Below are positions 1 to 6,198 of a stretch of DNA of 8,326 bases, in pieces. This stretch comes from Vulcanimicrobiota bacterium (lineage in GTDB: Bacteria; Vulcanimicrobiota; Vulcanimicrobiia; Vulcanimicrobiales; Vulcanimicrobiaceae). A program made the translations under genes and the position numbers. The stretch is from assembly GCA_019233165.1 (NCBI GenBank), contig JAFAMS010000442.1, positions 1 to 8,326 of the forward strand. Reading direction: 5' to 3'. The number at the start of each line of letters is the position of its first letter. The first letter of the stretch is position 1. The notes below the pieces were generated by a model. That model did not search any database and was not told the DNA's origin. It saw only the letters and a program-made list of their open reading frames with translations.

Positions 1-253
1 CTGCCGCTTGCGGACGCTCGCGGCAGACGTCGTCGGCCCAACTCAAGAGGGGCGTCCAACTGGCGTCGGCGAGCGCTTCGGAAAAACGATCGATCAAACT
101 CTCGGCAAGGACGTCGAGAACGACCGTTTGTTGTTCGAGCGGCGCGGTTCGTTGCAAGATGCGCCGGCGAAGCGCGTCGCGCTCGCGCAGAATACGGCGA
201 GCGAGGTGCCTGTCGCCAAGCGACCCGGTGCGCTGCTGAGCGGAAGCTTGCAT
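1..253 (-). CDS. Unrecognised protein, N-terminal part only (gene runs off the left edge)
   Basis: Reading the minus strand from an ATG at 253 gives 84 codons open to the window edge with no stop. The protein begins MQASAQQRTGSLGDRHLARR and continues with an arginine-rich, probably helical stretch (about residues 17-40), then a region with alternating hydrophobic residues and LLSWADDVCRER near the visible end. I recognise no domain in it. It has no signal peptide and no membrane segment, so it is probably cytoplasmic. It lies on the same strand as the upstream NTPase gene, 113 bp downstream of that stop codon, and has its own plausible promoter at 282-311. The Shine-Dalgarno is weak (GAAGTGA just before the ATG). 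The plus-strand frame over the same bases is judged to be its shadow. The missing C-terminal part would decide the function. Confidence 0.6.
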   Translation of the reverse strand, partial: MQASAQQRTGSLGDRHLARRILRERDALRRRILQRTAPLEQQTVVLDVLAESLIDRFSEALADASWTPLLSWADDVCRERPQAA

Positions 254-281
254 ATTCACTTCAACGAACCTGTGGTCTTAA

Positions 282-311
282 ACGATAGCATACCCGCTTT
301 TTAAGGGCCAA
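282..311 (-). promoter_or_regulatory. Candidate sigma-70-type promoter for the left-edge gene
   Basis: On the minus strand a TTGGCC box (306-311; 4 of 6 matches to TTGACA) is followed by an 18-nt spacer and TATCGT (282-287), preceded by TGC, which makes an extended -10. Transcription would start about 20-25 nt before the ATG at 253. The bases around it are unusually A/T-rich for this window. This is a consensus match by eye only. Confidence 0.35.
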
Positions 312-366
312 GCGGGCGCGCGTCACTCTTCTGTACGTCCCAGAAAGGGGCCTATGGCGCCTAGCC

Positions 367-2733
367 CTATAAAGGAAGGGGCTTGCCGTGCAGCTGCGGG
401 GTTGCGGGAAGCGCCTCCAACATTGCCGCGACGCCTCCTAGATCGTGCGTTCGAAGTTCCTCTAGTGCCGAAAGAACGGCATCGTGGTCGCGTTTTTCCG
501 CCCAGTGCTCGTGCAACGCGTCGGCCGCGTGCAACAGCGATCCCAGCGACGGGCTCAGTCGCGTAAAGCGCGGATCGCCGCGAACTGTGAGCCACGTCAT
601 CGCATCTTGGAGCATCGAAGAGGCAATCAGGAGGTAAGCAAGCGCCTGGACGGTGTGTTTGCCGGGCGCCGCCTCGGTCAGCTCGGCGCGAGCCGCACCG
701 ATTGCAATTCGCGCTTCGTCCTCCTGGCCGGCGCCTGCGGCGTAGACTGCAATCTCCGCCCAGCGCAGCGCCCGCCGGTCCGGCGTGACCTGCTCGCCCG
801 CACTATGGGCGAGTAAGCGGTGGGCATGCGCGAAATCGCCTCCCCACGTTGCGCGGAGCGCTTGGCCGGGCAGCAGCGCGGTCGTGAGCTCGTCGGTCAT
901 CTGCAGCACGTCTGCGGTGTTGAGCGAGCGTTCGATCGCGCTCATCATCCCGCCGTTTCCACGCTCGGCTTCAATATAATATGCGGCGATGAGCGCCCAT
1001 TCGCGGACGTGCGCGTCGCCGCACCGCAGCGCGAACGACGCCACGTTCTCGACGTGCTCGAGTGCCTTACGCGGATTCGCCTCCCATGCGAGCGCGATCT
1101 CGTAGAGGATGCTGTGCGCGCGCGCTGCGATGTCGTAGAGCGCTTCGGGGACGGCGAGCTCCAGGACGCGGCGCGCGTAGGCTTCGGCTTCGGCGGTTTC
1201 GCCGGCGCGAAGCGCGACGTATGCGGCTTGATGCAGCGCGCGCGCCCGCATAGCGACGGGGAGGGAGGACTCCAGGAGCGGGATCGCGCGCGCGATCAAC
1301 GCGCGCGCTTCGTCGAGCCGGTCGCTCAGCGCGTAGGCGGTTGCGAGCGTCGCGCACAGCAGCGGATGGATCTCGTCGCTCGCAGATGCCGCCTCTTCGA
1401 CCGCAGGTTCGAGAAGCTCGATCGAGTCGAGCCTTCCCCGGCGCATGAGATCGAGTGCGTACCGGTAGACAATGTGGAGGCGCAGGCGCCGATCCGTGAG
1501 CTCGTGGATCGCAAGACGAAACCATGCCTCCGAGGTGTCGAAGCGGGCCCGCTGCGAGTCGAGGACCGCTTTGAGCGCGAGGAGCGGAGGGTTCGCGTGC
1601 AGCTCGTCCTCCTCGACGCGCTCGAGCCCTGCTTCGACGACCTCGACTTCGCCGGCTTCGAGCAGAGTGAAACCGCTTTGCGCCAACAGCCGTGCGACGG
1701 CTGCATACGCCCCAGCACGCAGATCGTACCGTAAGGCATCGGCGAAGCGTCCGATACGCTCGTACGCCGTCGCCGCGCGGATCAGCGCATCGCGCTGCGC
1801 TTCGGCCCCGCGCTCGTCCTGGACGCGCAGCAAAAAGTCGCGGAAGAGGCTGTCGTATCGGGCGCGCCCGTTGCCGAGCTCCTCGACGTAGGCGGCGTCG
1901 TATTCGCCGAAATCGATTCCGCTCGCGCGCAGAACCTTACGGTCGAGCTCGCTGAAGGTCGCGCTTTGCAGCAACACTTCTTGCACGGAGGGTTCTTGTC
2001 GCGCGAAGACGCGGCGCGCGAGCGCTTCGAAGACTTCCGGCTGCGATGCCGTTCCGATCGTGGCGAGATCCGCCTCGCCGAGCGAGAGCGCAAGTCCGAC
2101 CGCGCTCGGCCAGCCTTCCGAAAGCCGCATGACGTCGGCGAACGCGCTTGGCGAGAGCGAAACGCCGGCGTTGCGCGCGAGCTCCGCAACCTCGCCCGAG
2201 GTGAAGCGCAGCTCGGTCTCGTCGACCGGCCATTCCATCTCTTGACCGGCGAGCCAGGACGCGGGCGAGAACGTGCGGACCGGGCGCGTCGCTATCAGCC
2301 ATCGAACGCCGCTCGACGACGTGACGATCGCGCGGTCGAGAAAGTCTCCGACCGCTTCCGATGTCGCGTTGTGCAGATCGTCGATCACGATTCGGGTCGA
2401 TGCGTGCCGCAGATGTTCCGCAAACCAGGTGGCGAGCTCGACGAACGGCTTTGGCGATTGCATCGCCCGCTCGTGCGCCATCGTCAGCGAAAGATGCGCG
2501 CCGGGGACCACGCTCTCGAGTGCCTCGGTGAGCCCGCGCAGGAAGGCGAGGAGGGTCTTCGTCTCGGGCGGGACGCGGTAGAATGCGCGCTCGTCATCGT
2601 TGCTCGCGACGAACTGCGCGACCGCGACGCTCTTCCCGTAACCGGCCTCGGCCAGCACCAGGGCGACGCGGTTCTCCTTCGAACGGCGCAGCCGTTCGAC
2701 GACGCGTTCGCGGCGGATCCGCCACCGGTTCAT
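367..2733 (-). CDS. MalT/LuxR-like P-loop NTPase with helical repeats, lacking the HTH domain
   Basis: The 788-residue product resembles the ATP-binding and repeat regions of large MalT-type (STAND) regulators. Residues 22-35 carry a Walker A motif (AEAGYGKS), residues 114-121 a Walker B motif (RIVIDDLH), and residues 147-151 an IATRP sensor motif, followed by the SEGWPSAVGLAL segment (205-216) typical of MalT-like proteins. From about residue 310 to 760 it is made of alanine- and leucine-rich helical pairs, TPR-like in spacing. MalT itself is about 900 residues and ends in a LuxR HTH; here the protein stops at GKPLPL with no HTH, and none appears in other frames before 254. I chose the ATG at 2733 because it starts about 30 residues before Walker A, as is usual, and has an AAGAG Shine-Dalgarno; upstream in-frame starts would run into the divergent gene. 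It probably switches conformation on ATP and ligand binding, but the output partner is unknown. Confidence 0.8.
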   Translation of the reverse strand: MNRWRIRRERVVERLRRSKENRVALVLAEAGYGKSVAVAQFVASNDDERAFYRVPPETKTLLAFLRGLTEALESVVPGAHLSLTMAHERAMQSPKPFVELATWFAEHLRHASTRIVIDDLHNATSEAVGDFLDRAIVTSSSGVRWLIATRPVRTFSPASWLAGQEMEWPVDETELRFTSGEVAELARNAGVSLSPSAFADVMRLSEGWPSAVGLALSLGEADLATIGTASQPEVFEALARRVFARQEPSVQEVLLQSATFSELDRKVLRASGIDFGEYDAAYVEELGNGRARYDSLFRDFLLRVQDERGAEAQRDALIRAATAYERIGRFADALRYDLRAGAYAAVARLLAQSGFTLLEAGEVEVVEAGLERVEEDELHANPPLLALKAVLDSQRARFDTSEAWFRLAIHELTDRRLRLHIVYRYALDLMRRGRLDSIELLEPAVEEAASASDEIHPLLCATLATAYALSDRLDEARALIARAIPLLESSLPVAMRARALHQAAYVALRAGETAEAEAYARRVLELAVPEALYDIAARAHSILYEIALAWEANPRKALEHVENVASFALRCGDAHVREWALIAAYYIEAERGNGGMMSAIERSLNTADVLQMTDELTTALLPGQALRATWGGDFAHAHRLLAHSAGEQVTPDRRALRWAEIAVYAAGAGQEDEARIAIGAARAELTEAAPGKHTVQALAYLLIASSMLQDAMTWLTVRGDPRFTRLSPSLGSLLHAADALHEHWAEKRDHDAVLSALEELRTHDLGGVAAMLEALPATPQLHGKPLPL

Positions 2734-2755
2734 CCCCGACTCTTTCGGTCCGGGG
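2734..2755 (-). promoter_or_regulatory. Hairpin presenting the Shine-Dalgarno of the NTPase gene in its loop
   Basis: In minus-strand RNA the bases just before the ATG at 2733 read CCCC-G-GAC, a loop CGAAAGA, then GTC-GGGG, and the AUG follows at once. This is a 7-bp GC-rich stem with one bulged G. The purine-rich Shine-Dalgarno (AAAGAG) sits in the loop and at the stem edge, so the hairpin could limit ribosome access. The pairing is seen directly in the sequence; a regulatory role is inference. Confidence 0.35.
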
Positions 2756-2804
2756 GGATGCCGGCCTCGTAGGATCGCGCTCCCGGATTGCCGATGGATG
2801 GTGT

Positions 2805-4652
2805 ATGGCACCAGCTCGCCGGCGCGGCCTCCGCCCGAACGCGCGCAACAAGCGCGTCGCAGAGACGTTCGGCGCCGCGCAAGCGGAGCGGCTGCTCGCC
2901 GCACTCGACGCCGTCGTCGCCGAGTCGCCGGATGCCCTCAATCTGCTGTTCGCGCGCGCCCAAGTCCTATTGCGGTTAGGCCGGGTCGGTGCCGCCGAGG
3001 AAGCGTTTCGAGCCGTCCTCGCCCTCGATCGCCGGCACTTTCGCGCGCTCAACGATCTCGGGTTGCTCTATTACCGCTACCGGCATCCCAAAGAAGCCGA
3101 GGTGCTGCTGCGCGCCGCGGTGCAAGCCGAGCCGAACAATCCGATCGGGCTTGCGAACCTCGCGCAAGTGCTCTTCGATCGCGGCGACTTCTTCGGAGCA
3201 AAGGACGCGTTCGAGCGCGCACTCGAGGCGCGGCCCGAGCACGTACCGGCACTCGTAGGTCTCAAGGACGTCTACAAACGACTAGGCCTCGACGGCTCGC
3301 ACCTCACCCTGCCGGCGAAGGTCGCTTCGATCGGCTTGGCGGCGGCGACCGACGCCGACCCATTCACCGAATACGCATACGATGTCGTTGCGAGCTCGAT
3401 CGTGCGCGGCGAGAACGCCGCGGTTCGCTCGCTCCTCGTCCGGCTCGCCGCAGGCGATTCGCGCTACGTCATGTTGCTGTGGCGGCTCGCCGACTTCGCT
3501 GCACGCGAATACAAACTCGAGGCGGCGCTCGAGATCTACCGGTTAGCCGTCTCCATCGATCCCCAGAATCGCGAACTGCAGATCGGTCTGGCGACGACGC
3601 TCGAAGAGCTGGGAGACGGCGACGCCGCGAAGGCGCTCTGGACGAGCGACCTGCTGCGCGGCGCGGTTCGCGTCTTTCCGTACACGGGCTCGGGGACGCC
3701 GGTTCGGCTGCTGACAATCGCCTCGGCGCTGCACTCGATCCGATTCGAGCTCTTCGTCGATCCCGCCGAGATTCAAAACACCGTCGTGTACACGCAGGCC
3801 TACGACGAAACGCAGCCGCTCCCCGAGCACGACGTCGTTCTCTGCGCGGTCGCCGACGTCGAGTCGGACGCCGCCGCGCTGGCGGTCGCGCAGCGGATCG
3901 TGGCGCGGACGAGCGCGCCGGTGCTGAACGAGCCCGAGATCGTTCTCCACACGAGCCGCGAGGAGCAGTCACGCCGGCTTGCTTCGATCGAGAACGTCGC
4001 GACCGCGCACATCGTGACCGCGTCGCGCGCCGAGCTCTGCGCTGCGGGCGCCGCGTCGTTCGTTCGCGAGCTAGGCTTCGCATTTCCGCTGCTGCTCCGC
4101 AGCCCCGGATTTCACAACGGTTACTATTTCGACAAGGTCGAGCGGGACGGCGACTTGGCGCCGGTCGCCGAGAAGCTCCCTACAGACGATATCTACGTCA
4201 TCTCGTTCCAGGACACCACGTCGCCGGATGGGATGGTCCGCAAATATCGGATGATGACCATCGACGGGAAGCTCTATCCGATCCACCTTGCGGTCTCGCC
4301 GCAGTGGAAAGTGCATTACAACTCGTCCGCTATGCACGACTCGGCGGCGTTCCGTGAGGAAGAAGCCCGCTTTTTGAACGATCCCGAGGGCTATCTCGGT
4401 TCGCGCGCGATACGCGCGCTCGAAGCGATCGCCGCAGAAACGAAGCTCGACTACGGCGGGATCGACTTTGGGCTCGACGCCGAGGGACGGATACGCCTAT
4501 TCGAGTCGAACGGCGCGATGGGAATCTTCATGCCGGACGACGATCCGCGTTGGGATTATCGCCGGCCGGCGTTCCGCAGCGCACTCGACGCCGCCAAGAA
4601 GATGATCGTCGAGCGCGCTGCGCAGAACGCCGCCGTTCTTACTCGAAGTTGA
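2805..4652 (+). CDS. TPR protein with C-terminal ATP-grasp-like ligase domain
   Basis: The 615-residue product has two parts. Residues 45-160 form three clear 34-residue TPR units and part of a fourth (for example ALNDLGLLYYRYRHPKEAEV), and another TPR pair lies at about 222-280. Residues 300-605 look like a RimK/glutathione-synthetase type ATP-grasp: a pre-domain ending in APVLNEPEIV (371-380), a LLLRSPGFHNG strand with FDKVE (442-446), RKYR (479-482) followed by a hairpin TIDGKLYPIH, and a metal-binding end with GGIDFGLDAEG (551-561) and FESNG (566-570). ATP-grasp enzymes join a carboxylate to an amine or thiol using ATP; the substrate here is unknown. I chose the ATG at 2805 because the in-frame extension to 2583 is arginine-rich shadow sequence lying inside the divergent gene. 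The ribosome-binding site is weak (GGATGG). The gene is divergent from the NTPase gene and overlaps the 3' end of the TonB-domain gene by 14 bp. Confidence 0.8.
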   Translation: MAPARRRGLRPNARNKRVAETFGAAQAERLLAALDAVVAESPDALNLLFARAQVLLRLGRVGAAEEAFRAVLALDRRHFRALNDLGLLYYRYRHPKEAEVLLRAAVQAEPNNPIGLANLAQVLFDRGDFFGAKDAFERALEARPEHVPALVGLKDVYKRLGLDGSHLTLPAKVASIGLAAATDADPFTEYAYDVVASSIVRGENAAVRSLLVRLAAGDSRYVMLLWRLADFAAREYKLEAALEIYRLAVSIDPQNRELQIGLATTLEELGDGDAAKALWTSDLLRGAVRVFPYTGSGTPVRLLTIASALHSIRFELFVDPAEIQNTVVYTQAYDETQPLPEHDVVLCAVADVESDAAALAVAQRIVARTSAPVLNEPEIVLHTSREEQSRRLASIENVATAHIVTASRAELCAAGAASFVRELGFAFPLLLRSPGFHNGYYFDKVERDGDLAPVAEKLPTDDIYVISFQDTTSPDGMVRKYRMMTIDGKLYPIHLAVSPQWKVHYNSSAMHDSAAFREEEARFLNDPEGYLGSRAIRALEAIAAETKLDYGGIDFGLDAEGRIRLFESNGAMGIFMPDDDPRWDYRRPAFRSALDAAKKMIVERAAQNAAVLTRS

Positions 4653-4657
4653 CGGCG
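4631..4657. other. Stem-loop across the two convergent stop codons
   Basis: CGCCGT at 4631-4636 pairs perfectly with ACGGCG at 4652-4657, and CTT/AAG can extend the stem inside. The hairpin spans the stop codons of both convergent genes and would form in either transcript. No T-run follows on either strand, so it is not a classic intrinsic terminator. It may pause transcription or protect mRNA ends. Confidence 0.3.
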
Positions 4658-5013
4658 ACGAGGTACGTTCCGCCGACCTTCGCGCAATTGCGAATCTCGG
4701 CGTCGAAGCCGGTTTGACGCGCCGCGCCCAGCGCGGCTTCGTCGAGATAGCGATTCCCGGACGATTTGGCGATCGAGACGCCGGCGAGGTCGCCGGTCGG
4801 GAGCAGGTCGACCTGCACGAGCGCGGTTCCTTTGGCGTCTTCCATACGAGCGAGCTCGGGGTATTCCGCGGTTATGCTACGGGCTATGCGGGCGTCGGCC
4901 TGCGGCTCGGCACACATCGGTCTCGCCGCACTTTGGGCCTGGCTCGACGTCGTGGCGAGCCCGGCGAACGGTAGCGCGAGGAAGGCCGCGGCGACGAAAA
5001 CTCTCTTGAGCAT
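4639..5013 (-). CDS. Secreted TonB C-terminal-domain (energy transducer TonB-like) protein
   Basis: The 124-residue product begins with a signal peptide: MLKR, a hydrophobic stretch at residues 6-20, and a likely cleavage after SQA near residue 26. The mature part carries the TonB C-terminal pattern: YPELAR (51-56), GTALVQVDLLPTGDLAGVSI (62-81), SSGNRYLDEAAL (84-95) and a final strand YLVAVNFE. In TonB this domain contacts the TonB box of outer-membrane transporters in the periplasm. Here the usual membrane anchor and proline-rich linker are missing, so the protein is probably a free periplasmic single-domain version. Two cysteines (34 and 110) could form a disulfide. The ATG at 5013 has a strong AGGAG 7 nt upstream. 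Its 3' end overlaps the convergent ATP-grasp gene by 14 bp. The role of such stand-alone domains is not established, and actual energy transduction seems unlikely. Confidence 0.85.
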   Translation of the reverse strand: MLKRVFVAAAFLALPFAGLATTSSQAQSAARPMCAEPQADARIARSITAEYPELARMEDAKGTALVQVDLLPTGDLAGVSIAKSSGNRYLDEAALGAARQTGFDAEIRNCAKVGGTYLVAVNFE

Positions 5014-5020
5014 GAAGGTT

Positions 5021-5025
5021 CTCCT
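5021..5025 (-). promoter_or_regulatory. Ribosome-binding site of the TonB-domain gene
   Basis: AGGAG lies 7 nt before the ATG at 5013 on the minus strand, a near-ideal Shine-Dalgarno that fixes this start. Confidence 0.7.
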
Positions 5026-5118
5026 TTCCGCGCCGGCGTGGTCTCCGGCACGCGGGAGAACCGTATGAGATCTGGGTTACCTAGCGGTTAACGGGCACCG
5101 TCAAGCGCGTAGCGTCGG

Positions 5119-6159
5119 CTATCGCGCGTACGCCGGTTGGGGTTCGGCAGCCGTCGTCGCCTCGACTTCGGGATCGATGCCGTCCGCGTCGGAGCGGTAG
5201 CCGAGCCGTGGTCCTGCGAAGATCACGATGAGCGCGGCGAAGACGAGCAGGATCGCTTCGGGAATTGCGATCGGCCACTTGAACTGCGCCCACAACGCAT
5301 CCATCGCACCGGTCTTCCCCCACGCATCCGTTCCGCCGTGAACGAAAATCGCCGGCCAAACGCTGCCGCCGGTCAAGTTGAAGCAATAGGCGATCACGAT
5401 CGTCATCACGATCGTATATGAGACGAACTTCGTCTCGCTGAGCAGCCAGGGGCCAAGCGCAAACGGTTCGCCGCCGGGCCAGGAATGGCCCGAGAAGAGC
5501 AATGGGAACTCTCTGGGCAGGTGCCACGCCCACCAGAGCACGCCTAAAACGACGGCGGCGACGAGCGGCGTGCGAAAGCGTTGCTGCAGGTAGGGAAGCC
5601 CGAAGCCGCGCCATCCGAGCTCCTCGAGCGAGCCGCCTTCGTCCGCGAAGAGGCTGACGATCAGAACGGGGATTGCGAAAAACACCGAGCTTCCGAGTGC
5701 GTCCCAAACTCGGGCTTTTACTTCAGCCGTACCGAACGCTGCCGTGTGCCACAGCAGCAAGCCGTGAACGGCGAAATAGATCGCGAGCATGATGCCGTAG
5801 ACGCGCAGAGCTTGTCGCGGAGTCACGCCCCCACGCCACGGCTTGAACCGCGAGAGCAGACGGATGAGGCCGGGCTTTCCCCACGCGATCGTCGAGGTCA
5901 TCAGCGCCGAGATCGACGGCGCTCCGCCGAAGAGAAACACTAAGAATACGAACGGACCGCCGGTCGTGAAGCCGAACCACGCGATCGAGATCATGTTGAG
6001 CACCATGTGGTGCTCTTTTGCGAAGCGCCAGTAGCTCAGCGGGTCGGCTGCGGGGCTGTGCGCGCCCCACGTCCCGCCGATCAGCGTGACGAGTCCGGCG
6101 ACGATCCACGCCAGCACGTAGTAACTGAGGAACGGATGCGCCCGAACGAAGCTTCGCAC
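5119..6159 (-). CDS. CPBP (Abi) family intramembrane protease-like protein
   Basis: The 346-residue membrane protein has about eight hydrophobic segments (roughly 9-28, 53-79, 120-139, 157-173, 199-213, 247-263, 266-275 and 298-316) and a polar C-terminal tail. It carries the CPBP signature: EELGWRGF (179-186) gives the EExxxR motif, WWAWHLP (209-215) gives the second motif with His213, and SVWPAIFVHGGTDAW (266-280) gives the third with His274. CPBP proteins are relatives of Rce1-type glutamate proteases; in bacteria they occur as bacteriocin-immunity proteins, in other natural-product loci and as orphans. In the third motif an Asp (278) stands where Asn is common. The GTG start at 6159 is supported by GGAGGA 6 nt upstream and by the first membrane segment starting at once. 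It follows the PLP-enzyme gene by 39 nt with no evident terminator, so it is probably the last gene of that operon. Confidence 0.85.
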   Translation of the reverse strand: MRSFVRAHPFLSYYVLAWIVAGLVTLIGGTWGAHSPAADPLSYWRFAKEHHMVLNMISIAWFGFTTGGPFVFLVFLFGGAPSISALMTSTIAWGKPGLIRLLSRFKPWRGGVTPRQALRVYGIMLAIYFAVHGLLLWHTAAFGTAEVKARVWDALGSSVFFAIPVLIVSLFADEGGSLEELGWRGFGLPYLQQRFRTPLVAAVVLGVLWWAWHLPREFPLLFSGHSWPGGEPFALGPWLLSETKFVSYTIVMTIVIAYCFNLTGGSVWPAIFVHGGTDAWGKTGAMDALWAQFKWPIAIPEAILLVFAALIVIFAGPRLGYRSDADGIDPEVEATTAAEPQPAYAR

Positions 6160-6165
6160 CAGAGG

Positions 6166-6171
6166 TCCTCC
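6166..6171 (-). promoter_or_regulatory. Ribosome-binding site deciding the GTG start of the CPBP gene
   Basis: GGAGGA is followed by 6 nt and the GTG at 6159 on the minus strand. It is the strongest Shine-Dalgarno in the window and selects GTG over the internal ATG at codon 52. Confidence 0.7.
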
Positions 6172-6198
6172 CGCCGCGAGCAGCTCTCGAGCGCTTGC

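Noticed and set aside
8..304. Plus-strand frame of 98 codons at the left edge
   Set aside because: It overlaps the minus-strand open frame that has a better start, promoter and codon pattern; it looks like a shadow.
338..368. Possible intrinsic terminator after the NTPase gene
   Set aside because: The minus-strand stem GGGCUAGG with CCAUAGGCCC needs two bulges and too small a loop, and is followed only by CUUUCU.
820..1734. Plus-strand frame of 304 codons inside the NTPase gene
   Set aside because: It is antisense to recognisable repeat sequence, rich in Arg and Cys, and shows no domain; a shadow frame common in GC-rich DNA.
1966..2772. Plus-strand frame of 268 codons opposite the NTPase domain
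   Set aside because: It is antisense to the Walker A and Walker B region and has an arginine-rich composition typical of a shadow.
2734..2904. Upstream extension of the NTPase protein to a start at 2904
   Set aside because: The extra 57 residues are Arg-rich with no family match and would overlap the divergent gene by 100 bp; the ATG at 2733 has a Shine-Dalgarno.
2798..4357. Plus-strand frame of 519 codons overlapping the ATP-grasp gene
   Set aside because: It is a second frame of the same strand, extremely arginine-rich, and lacks the TPR and ATP-grasp motifs that the chosen frame shows.
5062..5091. Possible promoter for the TonB-domain gene
   Set aside because: TTAACC, an 18-nt spacer and CATACG give only 4 of 6 and 3 of 6 matches, about what chance would give in this gap.
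6160..6198. Possible terminator between the PLP-enzyme and CPBP genes
   Set aside because: Only a short GCTC/GAGC self-pairing is present, with no T-run, so read-through is more likely.
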